DNA of 64,000 bases from Odontesthes bonariensis (taxonomy: Eukaryota; Chordata; Actinopteri; Atheriniformes; Atherinopsidae), in assembly GCF_027942865.1 (NCBI RefSeq), contig NC_134520.1, forward strand, positions 35,908,688-35,972,687, written 5' to 3'. The translations under genes and the position numbers were made by a program. The notes below the pieces were generated by a model. The model had not been told where the DNA came from and searched no databases. It saw only the letters and a program-made list of their open reading frames with translations. Below, in pieces: positions 10,768 through 21,429 of the stretch (positions within the stretch are counted from its first letter, which is position 1; every line of letters begins with the position of its first letter).

Positions 10768-10966
10768 TTAAATCGAAGAAATACTACTAAACCGGATATA
10801 TATTTAAATATGTATAATGTATTTATTTATGTTGTGGATGAAAGCGGCAGTGAGGTTTATGGGACAGCGGGAGGCAGCAATGCACCAAATCTCACCGAAA
10901 ATGAAGAAGAACAAGTCATGTGACGGAAGGGGAAATGAGCTGAATCTGTGAGTGTGAGCAGCAACA

Positions 10967-11138
10967 ATGTCTTCAGCTCAGCATCTGAGAGAGTTTATCA
11001 GCCAGCGGCTCACTGCTGCTGCTGAGGAAATATTCTCCGAGTTTGAGAAAACCATCGTCCGGTACGAGGAGGAGATCGACCGGCAGCGCAGGCTGCTGGA
11101 TGTCACCTGGAAACCCGGAATAAAGCTCCAGAGAATAG
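10967..11138 (+). CDS. Zinc-finger gene A, exon 1 (N-terminal domain)
   Basis: Exon 1 encodes MSSAQHLREFISQRLTAAAE followed by EIFSEFEKTIVRYEEEIDRQ and then RRLLDVTWKP. It is a helical, heptad-like segment of 57 codons ending in phase 1 at ATAG/GTATGA. The leader GAGCTGAATCTGTGAGTGTG just upstream is shared with the paralogues, so the start is the same in all copies. I know this N-terminus from percomorph zinc-finger genes; it is not KRAB, SCAN or BTB. Its partner could be exon 14576-15222 (damaged) or 20546-21429 (better kept). Confidence 0.85.
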
Positions 11139-11515
11139 GTATGAAACAAGCCCTGCCCCCCTGAGAAATGCCCTGTCTATCCAAAGAAAAATGGCCAGAA
11201 AAAAGGCCACGATTTATTATCTCTGTTTGTGTCTTGTATTGATAGAATAAATAGCTTTATTTATTTTTTTGTTATCGTGTGTACCCCCCCGTACTCTTAA
11301 CCCCTTGCTGCTGAAGAAAAAGGCGATTTTCAAATTTTCGGATGTTTTTGTTGTATATAATGATCTGAAATGTAGACTTAATGAAGGTAATAAAAAGCTG
11401 GAGTTGGCTGTTCTACATTTCTTTACAAAAAAAATCATAAAAAAATTCCACACTGTTAACAAAATTGACGGTCATGATTTATGCGATTGTGACCATATTT
11501 TCATTACCGAATTGA

Positions 11516-11553
<38 letters not shown>

Positions 11554-12556
11554 GCTTGAAGTTGTAGTAGTGGTTTTCCACCGATTTTTTTTTTATTTTT
11601 TTATTTTATTTTATTTTTTTTCAGGTATTGTTTTCTGCCCCCCCCCAGATGAGCTAACTGCCCCCCCACACATGCCATTCTGGTCACACCTCTGCTATAC
11701 AATATAAATAGGTATGGAAGTGCTATGTGCCAGCACTCGAAAAAAAAATATATAAAAAATAAATAAAGTGCACTTAGTGCAAAGATATTGCTAAATATTA
11801 CACTCAGCCTTAGGGAAATTGCACAAACAGAACTGTGCAGTTCGACCCCAGGCACAATGTAAAAAAAACGCTTCATCACTGTAATAAACCTGCTGCAGAC
11901 CCAACTTTAAGGAAACACGTAGAAGGCATCAAATTAAGAATTACTTCTGTTTCCATTTCTTGTTTCAGTGATATGTTGTATTAGAATTATTTCAGCCAAA
12001 TCCAGGAGTCCTGAGCCAGAGTTCAGATGATTACTGTTGATCCAGCCTTTCTTTGTCCTGATCAGCAGTTCTGCAGCTTCCTGAAGCTCTCTCAGAGTTT
12101 CTCTTTGGACAGTTTCTGCTTCTTCCCTCATCTTCAGTCCAGTCCTTGTACCTGAGCATCTTCAGAGGAATGTGTTTTTTCTTTGTTAAGCCACTTAACT
12201 CTGAGCTGTGAACCATTCAGGCAGGAAAAAGGCTCCTAACTCAAGGGATGAACAGGGGTCACAGTGGGTCATTTGCGCTGACTGGGTGGGATGTGAACAT
12301 CTACTTGGATGAAGGAGGAAAACTCCTTCGAGTTCTCAGCGGTTTAACAGCAATGTCTCCATGTTTTGGCCGCAGTTCTTGCACATCAAAGTGGCACCTT
12401 TACACCAACCTTCATCAAAAAAGAAGCAGATTTAGCAGCTTTTGTTTTCCCCGATCCCCTTTTTATCCATTCAGATCGCATTAGGGATAGAAGAGTGGAT
12501 TCCATCTGGATGACTGGCGGATGAAATATACTGTGGCCGGATTTCAGTCCATTATA
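11139..12556. other. Intron of zinc-finger gene A, no gene seen
   Basis: The stretch contains an ATT microsatellite at 11515-11552 and T-rich low complexity at 11587-11625. A minus-strand reading at 11934-12131 (REEAETVQRETLRELQEAAE) is charged and helical but has no recognised family and no splice support. Confidence 0.5.
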
Positions 12557-13303
12557 CACTGCCTGGCCAAAGAAATGAATAAATAAGAATAAGAGCCTTG
12601 CGGTGGAAAAGGACTGTCGTGAGTAATATGTTGGAAGGAAAACATGTTATTTGACTACAACTTATGCAGTGAAGAGCTTCTTATTCCATAAATAATCATG
12701 TTGGAAGACACGTGTCGTGCAACAGATGTTAGTCTGTTTCAGAAGGGTCAAATTATTGGCTCTTGTCAATCAAAGAAAACAACAAAAAAGACTGCAGAAA
12801 CCTCTAAAACTGAGTTACGAACAGTCCAACATATTATTAATGAAACCCGGAAAGATAGTGGCTAACAATCATTTGCAATATCTTTATGTTGTTTATACTA
12901 CTGTTTTCTTCTTTTTTATTACTGTATTTATCACTTTGTGCAATATGTTCTATTGTTCTGGCACAATCATGGACAACATCATCCTGTGTTTTATATTATT
13001 ACGTGTACAACAGGAGAACTAGAGTTAGAAATGTTATATACTTATGTTTCTTCATGTCTTTACATAGAAACTGACATCTCTTATGTGTTATGTTTTGGGG
13101 TTGCTTCAGTTGGTCAGGTCAAAGTTGAGCATCTATCTGCCCAAAAATTTAGATCAGCTGAGTACACTGAATGACCAAGTTTTACCATCAGTATGATCTT
13201 GATTGCATAGGCATTTTCAAAGATGATAATGTCAGGATTCATCAGGTAAAAATTGTGAAAGAATGGTTCAGGGAGCATGAGAACAGCAGAGTCCAGACCT
13301 TAA

Positions 13304-14264
13304 AGGAAAACGTCGGAAAATTTCAATTTTCCTATTTTCCCTGACACCTGTCCCCCAAAATCGATTTCTCACACTGTTTTACATTATTCAACCCATAACC
13401 TTGCGCTCCCAGATTTTTTCACTTCTGGCCATGGGCGCAGCCATGTTCAGCCACATCCGGGCATATTTTACGTCAGAAATGCAATTCTACTTGTGCAGCG
13501 GAAATAAAATTCTACTTGTGTGGCGGGAGTGTGCTCTAACAAAGTGTAGAGTGTAACTTGGAAATACACAATGATTGAATAGTACCTGTATATAGTAGAA
13601 TTAGAAATTATTTTTATTTCAACATGTATGTTCACATATATCTGTAGTGATAGTCTACAACTGCCTCGTCGGCGTGAAGGAAACCCTTGTAGGTCCCGTC
13701 CTGCGACTCATATTTATCCCTGATCGCCCACACCGCACAGGAGGGAATCACTCTTCGGAAGCGCTTCCCAAGTCTCCCATGGAGAAAGTAGGTCACCTGC
13801 CGGTAGGCCTGGAAACGGTACACAAGGTTGGGTATGGGGTCCGGAAACGCCTCACGGCTCGTGGATACAACCGGTGAGTCGTTAGCATTTGGCGGCGGTG
13901 TCGCGGCTGCTGCGACAGCCACTTACCCATCCTTATTTTTAGCCTTATCCGACCATCTCGGCTGATGGCTATAAGCTTGGATCGAGCCTTGGATCGAAAC
14001 TTCGCATTCTATTTCCGGGTCCGAGTCAGACCAAGACAGTTCGTAAGTGTCTTCCATTGCTGTAGAAAAATGTTTGCATTTCTGACATCATGTTGAGTGA
14101 ACATGGCGGCACTAGGGAGGGAGAGCCAGAGCGATATAACTTGAATTTCAAACATTCGCGAATGTTACTCTCTCGGGCTGACAAATGTAAACAAGGTGAG
14201 AAATCGATTTTTAGGAACATGTACCAGGGAAAATAGTAAATTTGAAACTTTCTGGCGTTTTCCT
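13304..14264 (-). mobile_element. TTAA-flanked element carrying a P2X7-C-like domain
   Basis: The ends AGGAAAACGTCGG and CTGGCGTTTTCCT are inverted and flanked by TTAA (13300-13303 and 14265-14268). It lies inside the Tc1-like relic, so it is younger than that element. The minus strand carries a 96-residue reading with a recognisable domain (see 13632-13922). TTAA duplication with AGG/CCT ends suggests a Kolobok-type element; I saw no transposase. Confidence 0.8.
13632..13922 (-). CDS. P2X7 C-terminal-domain-like ORF inside transposon
   Basis: The reading includes YRFQAYRQVTYFLHG, RVIPSCAVWAIRDKY and GTYKGF. This follows the pattern of the cytoplasmic C-terminal domain of P2X7 purinoceptors (YR--Y ... 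LPSC--W-IR ... GQY-GF), which in receptors is a zinc-binding intracellular domain. The reading starts MAVAAAATPPP and lacks any membrane segment, so it is not a receptor. Stand-alone copies of this domain are frequent in fish. It sits wholly inside the TTAA element and was probably carried by it. Function is unknown. Confidence 0.7.
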   Translation of the reverse strand: MAVAAAATPPPNANDSPVVSTSREAFPDPIPNLVYRFQAYRQVTYFLHGRLGKRFRRVIPSCAVWAIRDKYESQDGTYKGFLHADEAVVDYHYRYM

Positions 14265-14575
14265 TTAAACCCACTGAGAATCTTTGGGATGTTCTGGAGA
14301 AAACGACGGTTTGACTCTCCGATCATCAGTAAAAGATCTTGGAGGATAACGCAGCTCTAACGCAGCTAAGCTTATCAAAATGATGCCATTAAAGCTAAAA
14401 GTGGTCCAACTAAGTATTGATCTGTGACTTCTTTTTCTTTTTTGGACAGGCAGGGTATTAGCCAAAAACATTTAGTAAAAAGACTGAGTGAAGATCTAAC
14501 TATATTTTTGTCTATAGTATAGTTTGCTGACACCTCAATTAATAAAGTTTTTCTCGTTTCCTCTTCTTCCTTCAG

Positions 14576-15222
14576 ACCTACAACAACATGACTGTAACGC
14601 AGAGAAGTCTTATACTGACCAGCAGCTCAGTTTCCAGGAAAGGAACTCGATTCTGCAACAAGAGTCTCCACCGATTAAAGAGGAACTTGAGAAACTCTGC
14701 ATTAGTCAGGATAAACAGCAGCCTGAACTTAAGCCGGAGACTGATAACTTTATGGTGACTTCTAATTACATGGGGAGTGACCCCAGTGAACCAGAACCAA
14801 ACATTGACAAGATCCTCACTGAATTCTCTGCTGTAGCTGAAAGCCAAGATCAGGAAGGAAAAAAGCAAAAAGATTCTGATTCAACTAGAAATTCAGAGCC
14901 GAAGCCAAAGGACGGACATCACTGGAACACAACTCATAGTAACAATGTAGAAACCTCTTCTGTGTCTGAGAGCCAGTGTAATGTTGACACAAGTAAGAAG
15001 CCTTTAGAATGTGATATTTTTGGAAAAGCCTTTTTGCATCAATTGAATTTCATGAGACATGACAGAATCCACGTGGGTGAAACAGCATGTTCTTGCAAAA
15101 AATGTGGAATAAGTTTTCCCAGAGTGAAAAGTCACACTGATGAGTTTTTCCTTTGTTACACCTGTGGAAAAAGATTTGAAGTCATTACAACTGTAAAGGC
15201 ACATGAGAGTTCACAGAAGTGA
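14576..15222 (+). pseudogene. Zinc-finger gene A, decayed finger exon
   Basis: A CTTCCTTCAG acceptor opens a reading that joins exon 10967-11138 in phase (272 residues in all). The family's acidic linker is kept (SPPIKEELEKLCISQDKQQP, PETDNFMVTS). The fingers are ruined. The first reads CDIFGKAF, having lost its second Cys. The second (CKKCGISF) lacks its His half. The third ends ...VKAHESSQK-stop without the last His. The finger coding that should follow has become the 84-bp array at 15241-19560. A protein could still be made, but it would have no complete finger. Confidence 0.7.
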
Positions 15223-16942
15223 AGAGCACGTCCATGTAAAAAAAGTTGTTAATATTTTAGTAATAATCATAATTTAACTTTCCACATGAGAACTCACAGA
15301 GGTGAAGAGATGCGTCCCTGTAAAATATGTGGGAAATGTTTTAGGAATAATCATAATTTAACTCTCCACATGAGAACTCACAGAGGTGAAGAGACGTGTC
15401 CCTGTAAAATATGTGGGAAAAGTTTTAGTAATAATCATAATTTAACTTTCCACATGAGAACTCACAGAGGTGAAGAGACGTGTCCCTGTAAAATATGTGG
15501 GAAAAGTTTTAGTAATAATCATAATTTAACTTTCCACATGAGAACTCACAGAGGTGAAGAGATGCATCCATGTAAAAAAGTTGTTAAAATTTTTAGTAAT
15601 AATCATAATTGAACTCTCCACATGAGAACTCACAGAGGTGAAGAGATGGGTCCCTGTAAAATATGTGGGAAAAGTTTTAGTAATAATCATAATTTAACTT
15701 TTCACATGAGAACTCACAGAGGTTAAGAGATGGGTCCCTGTAAAATATGTGGGAAAAGTTTTAGTAATAATCATAATTTAACTTTCCACATGAGAACTCA
15801 CAGAGGTGAAGAGATGGGTCCCTGTAAAATATGTGGGAAAAGTTTTAGTAATAATCATAATTTAACTTTCCACATGAGAACTCACAGAGGTGAAGAGATG
15901 GGTCCATGTAAAAAAAAGTTGTTAAAATTTTAGTAATAATCATAATTGAACTCTCCACATGAGAACTCAAAGAGGTGAAGAAATGTGTCCCTGTAAAATA
16001 TGTGGGAAAAGTTTTAGTAATAATCATAATTTAACTTTCCACATGAGAACTCACAGAGGTTAAGAGATGGGTCCCTGTAAAATATGTGGGAAAAGTTTTA
16101 GTAATAATCATAATTTAACTCCACATGAGAACTCACAGAGGTGAAGAGATGCATCCATGTAAAATATGTGGGAAAAGTTTTAGTAATAATCATAATTTAA
16201 TTTTCCACATGAGAACTCACAGAGGTGAAGAGATGCATCCATGTAAAAAAGTTGTTAAAATTTTAGTAATAATCATAATTGAACTCTCCGCATGAGAACT
16301 CACAGAGGTGAAGAGATGGGTCCCTGTAAAATATGTGGGAAAAGTTTTAGTAAGAATCTTAATTTAACTTTCTACATTAGAACTCACAGAGGTGAAGAGA
16401 CGTGTCCCTGTAAAATATGTGGGAAAAGTTTTAGTAATAATCTTAATTTAACTTCACATGAGAACTCACAGAGGTTAAGAGATGGGTCCCTGTAAAATAT
16501 GTGGGAAAAGTTTTAGTAATAATCATAATTTAACTCCACATGAGAACTCACAGAGGTGAAGAGATGCATCCATGTAAAATATGTGGGAAAAGTTTTAGTA
16601 ATAATCTTAATTTAACTTTCTGCATTAGAACTCACAGAGGTGAAGAGATGCATCCATGTAAAAAAGTTGTTAAAATTTTAGTAATAATCATAATTGAACT
16701 CTCCACATGAGAACTCACAGAGGTGAAGAGATGGGTCCCTGTAAAATATGTGGGAAAAGTTTTAGTAAGAATCTTAATTTAACTTTCTACATTAGAACTC
16801 ACAGAGGTGAAGAGATGCATCCATGTAAAATATGTGGGAAAAGTTTTAGTAATAATCTTAATTTAACTTCACATGAGAACTCACAGAGGTTAAGAGATGG
16901 GTCCCTGTAAAATATGTGGGAAAAGTTTTAGTAATAATCAGT

Positions 16943-17711
16943 AGCCCCTTTCACACTGCGACCCGCTATCTTAGCGGGTCCAAATTGCACCTTCGACCCG
17001 CGTCGAGCAATGTGAACGCTTGGCGTGTCAGGGTGACCCGTGTCGCCTGAAGCCGAGTTCAGGGGGCGTTGCCTAGTGGCAGAGCGTCACACCAAACACA
17101 TACAATGCTGGGCGTGTACAATGACGTAGGCACAAGCCATGCGTCGGAGGTAGGGTGAAATACACCTGTCTGCATCAAATTTTTCAAACAAACGATGGCG
17201 GGACACCTTGAGAACTCATTTTTGCAATGCAGTTCATGGAGATGTTACTTTACGGTGCGTCTTGCTGCGTGGGAAACCGCGCTCTCCCATCTTTCTCGCC
17301 AGCCCTTCCAGCAGAGGTCCATCTTTCACCGTCCCCGAAATGTGGCGGTAAATAACGTCCTCTGCTCGGAGGCTGAGGAGCTCGCGGACCTCCTTGTCTC
17401 ACCAGTTGGCCATATTAAAAAATATCTCCAACTTGATGTAGGCTAAAACAGAGTAAAACTTGTCCTCACCTGTCGCTGTTGTTCTGAATCAGTTGTCCAT
17501 TCTGTCTTTTAAACTCCTCATGTCACGCCCACGTCCGACCCGCGTCGATTGTGTTCACATCAAACTTGGCTCGGCAAAAAGACTAGGGTCCGACGCGGGT
17601 CGAAAGGCGAGTCGAGTTGACGCGGCAGCCCGGGTCGGCAGTGTGAACGCAACAGCGGACACGCTAAATTCGCGAATTAAACGCGGGTTATTCGGCAGTG
17701 TGAAAGGGGCT
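16943..17711. mobile_element. TIR element with 3-bp duplication, copy 1
   Basis: The ends AGCCCCTTTCACACTGCGAC and CAGTGTGAAAGGGGCT are inverted, and AGT flanks both sides (16940-16942 and 17712-17714). It interrupts a unit of the 84-bp array. The interior is rich in GACCCGCGTCGA-like motifs. The readings inside (SSPVAVVLNQLSILSFKLL) are shared with copy 2 at 24039-24763 and match no protein I know. A 3-bp duplication fits PIF/Harbinger, but the evidence is thin. Confidence 0.8.
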
Positions 17712-18550
17712 AGTATTTAACTCCACATGAGAACTCACAGAGGTTAAGAGATGGGTCCCTGTAAAATATGTGGGAAAAGTTTTAGTAATAATCATAATTT
17801 AACTTTCCACATGAGAACTCACAGAGGTGAAGAGATGGGTCCCTGTAAAATATGTGGGAAAAGTTTTAGTAATAATCATAATTTAACTTTCCACATGAGA
17901 ACTCACAGAGGTGAAGAGATGGGTCCCTGTAAAATATGTGGGAAAAGTTTTAGTAATAATCATAATTTAATTTTCCACATGAGAACTCACAGCGGTGATG
18001 AGATGCGTCCCTGTAAAATATGTGGGAAAAGTTTTAGTAATAATCTTAATTTAACTTTCTGCATTAGAACTCACAGAGGTGAAGAGATGCATCAATGTAA
18101 AAAAAGTTGTTAAAATTTTAGTCATAATCATAATTGAACTCTCCACATGAGAACTCACAGAGGTGAAGAGATGGGTCCCTGTAAAATATGTGGGAAAAGT
18201 TTTAGTAATAATCATAATTTAACTCCACATGAGAACTCACAGAGGTGAAGAGACGTGTCCCTGTAAAATATGTGGGAAAAGTTTTAGTAATAATCATAAT
18301 TTAACTCCACATGAGAACTCACAGAGGTTAAGAGATGGGTCCCTGTAAAATATATAGGAAAAGTTTTAGTAATAATCATAATTTAACTCCACATGAGAAC
18401 TCACAGAGGTGAAGAGACGTGTCCCTGTAAAATATGTGGGAAAAGTTTTAGTAATAGTCATAATTGAACTCTCCACATGAGAACTCACAGAGGTGAAGAG
18501 ATGGGTCCCTGTAAAGTATGTGGGAAAAGTTTTAGTAATAATCATAATTT

Positions 18551-19410
18551 TTTTTTAATTTAAAGATTTTTTTGGCTATATATGCCTTTAATGAGAGGAC
18601 AGTTGGAGAGAGACAGGAAGCAGAGAGAGGGGATAGACACGCAGCACAGGGCCGCTCGGTGCGGGAGTCGAACGGGGGCCAGCTGCAGCGAGGTCTGTAA
18701 CCTCTGTACATGGGGCGCCTGCTTAAAGGATAAGACCGTTTTTTTGACATTGGGCCCTTGATTTCACATTATAACATGATGTTCTACTCACCCCTGCTTG
18801 TTGTTGAACATTTGGAGCTGTTCCGAAGATATTCGCGAGGCGTCTGGCTGCTCTCTTGAGATATTCGGCCATGAAACGGTTTCCTATGGGCAAGCTTATA
18901 CAGGCACAAACTATGCTGTTTATAATTTATTAATTACTCTACACTAGCACTGATGACGTGGAGGTGCGTCGCTTACTTAAAAAAATCCGGGTTAATGTAA
19001 TTTTGATTTTTTTGTCGTAAAGTGGGTGTTACTGACGTCCTCGTCGTGCTACTACCACAGACAGCCCACAGACCTGCTGCCTATTTATTCATTCGGCTAA
19101 AATTCAAAATTAGTAACCCGGATTTTTTTAAGTAAGCGACGCACCTCCACGTTATCAGTGCTAATGTACAGTAATTAATAAATTATAAACAGCATAGTTT
19201 GTGCCTGTATAAGCTTGCCCATAGGAAACCGTTTCATGGCCGAATAGCTCAAAGAGAGCAGCCAGACGTCTCGCGAATATCTTCGGAACAGCTCCAAATG
19301 TTCAACAACAAGCAGGGGTGAGTAGAACATCATGTTATAATGTGAAATCAAGGGCCCAATGTAAAAAAAACGGTCTTATCCTTTAACCCACTACGCCACC
19401 GACCGCCCCA
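18551..19410 (-). mobile_element. tRNA-derived SINE in the array, split by a TTAA element
   Basis: On the minus strand the SINE has a tRNA-like head (GGTGGCGTAGTGGGTT), a B-box-like GTTCGACTCCCGCACC, and a tail near 18551-18575. A 15-base direct repeat, TAATAATCATAATTT (18536-18550 and 19411-19425), is its target duplication and comes from the finger array. The 18727-19382 element was inserted into it later. Confidence 0.85.
18727..19382. mobile_element. TTAA-flanked long palindrome (fold-back element)
   Basis: The 656-bp element has ends AGGATAAGACCG and CGGTCTTATCCT, with TTAA at 18723-18726 and 19383-19386. Nearly the whole length is an inverted repeat with arms of about 270 bp around a short centre near 19010-19080. 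No coding was seen. The transcript would form a long hairpin. Confidence 0.9.
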
Positions 19411-19629
19411 TAATAATCATAATTTAACTTTCCACATGAGAACTCACAGAGGTGAAGAGATGCGTCCCTGTAAAATATGTGGGAAAAGTTTTAGTAATAA
19501 TCATAATTTAACTTTTCACATGAGAACTAACAGAAGTGAAAACTCATATTGCTGTGAAAGGTCTGAAAAATCTTTCTCTCAAAGTGGTCCTTTGAAAGTC
19601 CATTTAATAATTGATATCTGAGAGGCACT

Positions 19630-20337
19630 TGAAAATGTGAACAGGTTTAAAACAATCCTTGTAAAATAAGTGGTAAAAGTAGCAGATTTGGAGGGACATT
19701 GACTTTCTGACTTTGGTGAGGGACAACGGGTTACAGCAGTAAAGAAAAGTGTGGATTTGTGTTGTAGGGATGTCAGCTTTCTGTGTTTCCTGATTTGACA
19801 AAGGAGCTGGTGGAGAAGAAACATGCTTTGAGTGCTCTGAAGCACAAGTTACATGCATGAATGCACAGTCATGACAAATGTTCTTTAGTCAAATGAGTCT
19901 ACCTGGATTGGATTTTTTTTTTTTTTATCAAAGAGGGATCAGAATAATTTTTCTTAGTAAAAGTGGGGTGATGAAGATATACCATTAAGAGTGAAGTTTC
20001 TGTCCATCAGTTTGTAACTCACTCTTCAGTCAAATTTGTATTAGATCCGACAGTTAAACTGTTTGATCGAGCAACTTTGTTTTGGTTCTAATTCTAACCC
20101 AAAGGCTCTCCTAGATTAATATTTCTGGCAATGCTAATGCAATCATAACTGACTGAAGGTGGAAAGCTGCTCACTGTATCTTTTGTACAGAGGGCTTTGC
20201 TATTAAGAATATATAAGTCACGTTGGCACATTTTCAGCTTCAGTCAAAAAGGACACTGCAGAGCCTTGCCAACATCTAAAAATATGACAAAGTTTCTCAA
20301 ATGTTTTTTAAAAAGAAATCACATATATAGATTTATT
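19630..20337. other. Tail of gene A region with a relic finger
   Basis: Near 19650-19700 the sequence still resembles a finger (PCKISGKSSRFGGTLTF), which shows that coding once extended beyond the array. The rest shows no gene. Confidence 0.5.
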
Positions 20338-20525
20338 GGGCAATATTGGGCAGGTGTATCTCAGGAGGTGGAGTGGTCATCCTTTAGACTGAAAGGTCAC
20401 TGTTTTGATCCTTAACTTCCCCTATGACTCTGTGGAAGTCCTTGGAGAAGATACTAATTCCCACAGTCCCCTAAATAAGTTTCACGCTTGTAAGTTGGTT
20501 TGGACAAAAGCATCTGCTAAATTAA
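20338..20525 (+). mobile_element. tRNA-derived SINE next to a splice acceptor
   Basis: The head reads GGGCAGGTGTATCTCAGGAG then GTGGAGTGGTCATCC. The middle has GAAGTCCTTGGAGAAGATAC and the end has TTGGACAAAAGCATCTGCTA. This is the familiar fish SINE layout with a tRNA-like head and a GGATAAAAGCGTCTGCTAAA-type tail. It ends about 20 bp before the acceptor of exon 20546, so it probably supplies that exon's branch-point region. Confidence 0.75.
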
Positions 20526-20545
20526 TGTGTTTGTTTTCCTTCTAG

Positions 20546-21429
20546 ACGTCAAACAGCATGACTGTAAGGAAGAGAAGTGTCTCACTGAGCAGCATGTCTG
20601 TAACCAGGAGAGGACCTCCAGTCTGGACCACCAGGAACCAGAATCCCCACAGATTACGGAGGAACAGGAGGAACTCTGCAGCATTCAGGAGGAAAGGCAG
20701 CATAAGAAGAGAAATGATTGTGAACCAGAACCAAACAGAGACCAGCTCCTCACTCAGAACTTTTATGACGCCGAGAGCCGAGATCAGGAAGGACGGAGAC
20801 ACACAGACTCAACTAGAAATGAAGAGTCGAATCCAAACGAGAGACATCAAAGACAAAAAAGTTATTATGTAGACAACTCTCCTATTTCAGAGGGTCACAG
20901 TTATATGGACACATATAAAGAGTATATCAGATGTGACTTTTGTGGAAAAGCCTTCAAGTTTATTTCCCAAATGATGACACATCGCAGGGTCCACACATGT
21001 GAAAAGCCGTATCCGTTCAAAAAATGCGGAACAAGTTTCTCTCAAAGTTACAGTTTGAATGTCCGCATGAGAACTCGCACAGGAGAGTTTTTCCCTTGTA
21101 AAACATGTGGGAAAAGCTTTAAAGGGCGATCCCAACTGCAAAGGCACTGGAGAACTCACACAGGTGAGAAGCCGTATACTTGTAAAGTATGCGGTAGAAG
21201 TTTCAGTCACAATCATCATTTGACTGACCACCTTAGAACTCACACTGGTGAGAAGCCTTATACTTGCAACACATGTGGAAAACATTTTACTCAGAGTAGT
21301 GGTTTGACTGGCCACATGAGAACTCACACAGGTGGGAAGCCTTACCTCTGCAAAATATGCGGTAAAAGTTTCACTCAAGGTTGTCGCTTGATTATCCACA
21401 TGAAAAATCACACTGGTGAAAGATCTTAG
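20546..21429 (+). CDS. Zinc-finger exon B (orphan finger exon)
   Basis: The acceptor TTCCTTCTAG precedes the linker (DVKQHDCKEEKCLTEQHVCN, ESPQITEEQEELCSIQEE), then fingers. Finger 1 (CDFCGKAF), finger 3 (CKTCGKSF), finger 4 (CKVCGRSF), finger 5 (CNTCGKHF) and finger 6 (CKICGKSF) keep both Cys and both His. Finger 2 (YPFKKCGTSF ... VRMRTRT) has lost its first Cys and a His. There is no first exon between 15222 and 20546. Exon 10967-11138 would join in phase (351 residues), skipping the ruined exon A, which is inference. A stop at 21427 cuts the array. Confidence 0.75.

Larger units (their letters stand above)
12557..14455 (+). mobile_element. Tc1-like transposon relic, interrupted
   Basis: The ends CACTGCCTGGCCAAAG (12557) and GGACAGGCAGGG (14455) are flanked by TA. 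Between them are decayed pieces of a Tc1-like transposase: a QKGQIIG-type start near 12741, MFWGCFSWSGQ-like sequence near 13089, and the region for ...ENLWDVLEK at about 14278. Frameshifts and stops break it throughout. A 961-bp TTAA element is inserted at 13304-14264, splitting the 3' third. Confidence 0.75.
15241..19560 (+). repeat. 84-bp satellite derived from a zinc-finger repeat
   Basis: About 30 units of 84 bp occur in three blocks (15241-16942, 17712-18550, 19411-19560), separated by two later insertions. Where open, a unit reads [20 protein letters not shown] followed by HRGEEMGP. That is a canonical 28-residue C2H2 finger with an altered linker. The residues at helix positions -1, 2, 3 and 6 (N, H, N, F) are the same in nearly every unit. 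Many units carry a 2-bp loss (AACTCCACATG for AACTTTCCACATG), a TAA in the linker (GGTTAAGAG) or an A-run frameshift (GTAAAAAAGTTG). The longest open run is only about 4 fingers (17751-18113). The block at 16249-16660 recurs at about 16663, a 415-bp higher-order period. Confidence 0.92.

Noticed and set aside
11934-12216. Minus-strand helical ORF (REEAETVQRETLRELQEAAE) as a host exon
   Set aside because: There is no recognisable family, no convincing splice sites and no neighbouring exon.
18620-18720. Possible tRNA gene because of A-box and B-box-like motifs
   Set aside because: It is the head of a SINE with target duplications. The cloverleaf is not intact and the same unit occurs at 642.
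15241-19560. CRISPR-like array because of regular repeats
   Set aside because: The 84-bp units have no unique spacers. Each unit is one zinc finger, and the surroundings are eukaryotic.
14576-19621. One giant poly-zinc-finger gene of about 30 fingers
   Set aside because: The longest open run is about four fingers. Linker TAA codons, 2-bp losses and A-run shifts break it many times, and the reading ends at 15222.
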